From contig FLMG01000885.1 in assembly GCA_900088475.1 (NCBI GenBank), positions 41,044 through 62,890 on the forward strand: DNA of 21,847 nucleotides, given 5' to 3'. A program made the translations under genes and the position numbers. The notes under the pieces are model-generated. The model was not told the origin of the DNA, made no database searches, and saw nothing but the letters and a program-made list of their open reading frames with translations. Below are positions 19,921-21,847 of the stretch, piece by piece. The stretch is from Hyphochytrium catenoides. Lineage: Eukaryota; Sar; Hyphochytriomycetes; Hyphochytriales; Hyphochytriaceae. Within the stretch, counting starts at the first letter, position 1. The number at the start of each line of letters is the position of its first letter.

Positions 19921-21336
19921 CTATTGGCGAATCCTTAGCTGCTTATCCGGGGAGCTCGAGTACGGCTTGGTTCTTCCTAGTACTTGGTTGACAAGCTTGA
20001 TTACACGAAACTCTTTCTCTCTATCGCTGACGGCGGACACCACATTCATCCCTCCCAAAAAGACTCGTGCCTGAGAAGCCCACGCTACCACAACCTGGTC
20101 AGACGGAGGAGGCCCCAAAGCGCAGCCCAACCCCACACAGGTCCCAATATTGACTTTCGTTGGATCTCCAGCTTTCGCTGAGAAAAGAGAAAAATGCCTC
20201 TTCATGGCGTCCTGGTAGATACTTTCAGCCGCAGCTGGATCTCGTGCTACGTTGAAATAGTTAAAGTTCACCCAATTGAGATACTGTTCTATGCCTATCG
20301 GGAAACAGCGTGATGAAGGAGGATCCTTGCAAATTTTCTCGTCTGCTTCAAAGGCAGTAGCTTCATAGGAAAGGTAGAAGGACTCTTCTCGAGGAAGAAT
20401 GGAGCGGAGGGCTCTTGCGCTCTCTATCAGCTGAAGAGGTTGGAAGTTCTCTCCGCTTCGTTGGTCCACAATATTGACTCCATCAGCTTGCAACTCCGTC
20501 AAGATCTCCGCAGCGCTGGTTCTAAGAAGAGAAAGCGACGAAACGGAAACAGAGGTAGGAAACAGGGTGTCGCCGCCTATGTTCACCAGCACTCTCATAC
20601 ATTGGTTGTGCCAGTGTCGAATACATCTCTTAACGTCTTTAGTGCTGTTTGTCTGGAATGTAGGGTTCAGTGATCCATCTTCTCTGATTCTTAGGGTTCC
20701 AAGGTTAACCACGTCCACCATCTCAGGCACATCGTCGCAGTAAGGATCAGAAGATGGCCAAAACGTCATGAGCTTGCCGATAGTAGGCAGAGGAGGACAG
20801 ACCTCGCAACGTTGGCTCTTGATGGAGTAGAATTGGCCTACTTTGCATGGAGAGATAGTGCAATAACCATTGATAAGAATCTCCTCCTCCTTACACTCTA
20901 CCAAGCGCATGAGCCCTGGTTTCTCCTTAATCCCTAGGTTCTCTTTACTCGAGTCCGCTCCAGAGAAGCCCCCAATGGCATCGGAGTCGACCCCGACCTT
21001 CAATATCAGGAAGAGAGCCACGACAGCTATAAGAGGGAGGAAACAGAGAAAGAATAGAAGAATCGGCCACCAGTGGAGGCCCTCGCTAGGTGGCCGACGT
21101 ACTCCATCCTTTTCGGATGTCTTCTTGGTCTCTTCTTCTAGTAAGAGAATGGACGGCCGAAGTTTGCTCTCGACAGCGTAGGTCTTCAGATGGGGCCCAG
21201 TGGTCGCTTCGCTGCTCTCAACAACCGAAAAACTTGGGTCTGACTTGTGGCTCTCATCGTTGTGAAAGGATGGGGACGAGGGGAGGGTGAGAATGATCTT
21301 GGGTGGCTGCTGAGGAGGGGAGGAATTCTGCATCAT
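19921..21336 (-). CDS. Type II membrane protein with degenerate GH18 (chitinase-like) domain
   Basis: An uninterrupted 471-codon frame starting at two successive ATGs. Residues 1-88 are polar, rich in Pro, Ser and charge, and probably cytosolic. Residues about 89-113 form one membrane anchor (PILLFFLCFLPLIAVVALFL), followed by a Cys-rich linker (147-200, seven Cys including CEVCPP). From about 205 the pattern follows a GH18 TIM barrel: VVNLGTLRIREDG as strand 2; RVLVNIGG (248-255) as the SxGG strand; DGVNIVDQ (285-292) where GH18 enzymes have DGxDxDxE; WVNFNYFN (355-362) as strand 6; KVNIGTCVG as strand 7; VFLGGMNVVSAVSD (425-438) as strand 8. In the catalytic motif the second Asp is Asn, the third is Val and the acid Glu is Gln, so hydrolysis is unlikely; carbohydrate binding or a structural role is more probable. 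It is the only intronless gene here. GH18 assignment is by motif, not search. Confidence 0.8.
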   Translation of the reverse strand: MMQNSSPPQQPPKIILTLPSSPSFHNDESHKSDPSFSVVESSEATTGPHLKTYAVESKLRPSILLLEEETKKTSEKDGVRRPPSEGLHWWPILLFFLCFLPLIAVVALFLILKVGVDSDAIGGFSGADSSKENLGIKEKPGLMRLVECKEEEILINGYCTISPCKVGQFYSIKSQRCEVCPPLPTIGKLMTFWPSSDPYCDDVPEMVDVVNLGTLRIREDGSLNPTFQTNSTKDVKRCIRHWHNQCMRVLVNIGGDTLFPTSVSVSSLSLLRTSAAEILTELQADGVNIVDQRSGENFQPLQLIESARALRSILPREESFYLSYEATAFEADEKICKDPPSSRCFPIGIEQYLNWVNFNYFNVARDPAAAESIYQDAMKRHFSLFSAKAGDPTKVNIGTCVGLGCALGPPPSDQVVVAWASQARVFLGGMNVVSAVSDREKEFRVIKLVNQVLGRTKPYSSSPDKQLRIRQ

Positions 21337-21847
21337 GCACTGCGCATTTGTTACTAGGCAAGCGGTGGTTTCAACCAGGAAAAGAGGTCACGACGATAGT
21401 CTATGCTCAAGCGCTGGCAGGCGCCGCATCAAGCGGACAACGATCAATAGCAGCGTGTGCCCACTAGCGAGCTAATAAACCTCTGATGCTCTATTACTGC
21501 CCAGCACGATGGTTGAGGAAAGAAGGGTTCTGAGCTGGCGCATCGGATAGAAGCTAAGCTCATGTAGAGCCTAATGTGCCTCCGTCGCCACGGCAGCATA
21601 GGCCGATTGCACAGCCAGTATTGCACAAGAAGTCGATCGCGGTATGATCACCTCCGCACCACTTCTTCTCTCTCATTATTTCAAGGTCCTCCTGGTAAGA
21701 AGTGACATCGCAGAAGCAGCAGCGAAGATAAGAAGAGAAGGAAGAGAGAACGAGAAGAGGATAGAAGAAAAGGTAGAGAGCCAGACAGTGTTAGAAGAGA
21801 GAGAGAGAGAGAAAGAGAAAGAGAAAGAGAGAAAGAGAGGGGGAGAA
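21337..21847. other. Upstream region of the GH18-like gene
   Basis: No supported coding sequence; the 60-codon minus frame at 21444-21626 has no motif. This should contain the promoter and 5' untranslated region of the minus-strand GH18-like gene. Its right end becomes strongly purine-rich from about 21710. Confidence 0.55.
21793..21847. repeat. Pure-purine GA/GAAA low-complexity tract
   Basis: Fifty-five consecutive purines with GA and GAAA units run to the right edge of the window, so the true extent is unknown. It is preceded by about 80 nt that are mostly purine. It is a simple-sequence tract upstream of the GH18-like gene; a regulatory role is possible but not shown. Confidence 0.9.

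Noticed and set aside
20440-20743. Plus-strand ORFs inside the GH18-like gene
   Set aside because: Antisense shadows of a long, motif-bearing minus-strand frame.

Overview
The window reads as nuclear DNA of an intron-rich, fairly compact eukaryote. Four of its five recognisable genes are broken by short introns (about 58-290 nt where the boundaries are firm). There are no bacterial-style operons, and start codons sit in eukaryotic-looking contexts. The mix is a P4-ATPase whose wording resembles protist relatives, a TRPV-like channel, a Yippee protein, a DHHC acyltransferase and a membrane-anchored GH18-like protein. This suggests a unicellular eukaryote (alga or protist), but the sequence alone does not fix the lineage.

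Layout from left to right. (1) 90-5569, minus strand: the N-terminal 782 residues of a P4-type (flippase) ATPase in 20 exons. Every splice phase closes. The C-terminal third runs off the left edge. One intron (3753-3888) is GC-AG. (2) 5570-10881: a 5.3-kb stretch between the head-to-head P4-ATPase and channel genes, with no convincing gene. (3) 10882-13728, plus: a TRPV-like ion channel of 743 residues in five exons, all joined in phase 0. (4) 13729-15039: no supported gene. (5) 15040-15603, plus: a complete four-exon Yippee protein of 124 residues with a nine-serine run near its C-terminus. (6) 15604-16899: unassigned, with both strands partly open. (7) About 16900-19575, plus: a DHHC palmitoyltransferase in at least seven exons. 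The DHHC core, DPG and TTxE motifs are clear; the N-terminus, one exon junction and the C-terminal end are less certain. (8) 19576-19920: short spacer between convergent genes. (9) 19921-21336, minus: a single-exon type II membrane protein with a GH18 (chitinase)-like lumenal domain that appears to have lost its catalytic residues. (10) 21337-21847: its upstream region, ending in a pure-purine tract.

No shared pathway is evident. Four of the five products are membrane proteins (flippase, channel, acyltransferase, anchored GH18-like protein), which may be chance. No RNA gene, transposon or CRISPR array could be supported. Gene models were built by hand from splice signals, phase closure and family motifs. 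No database search was run.
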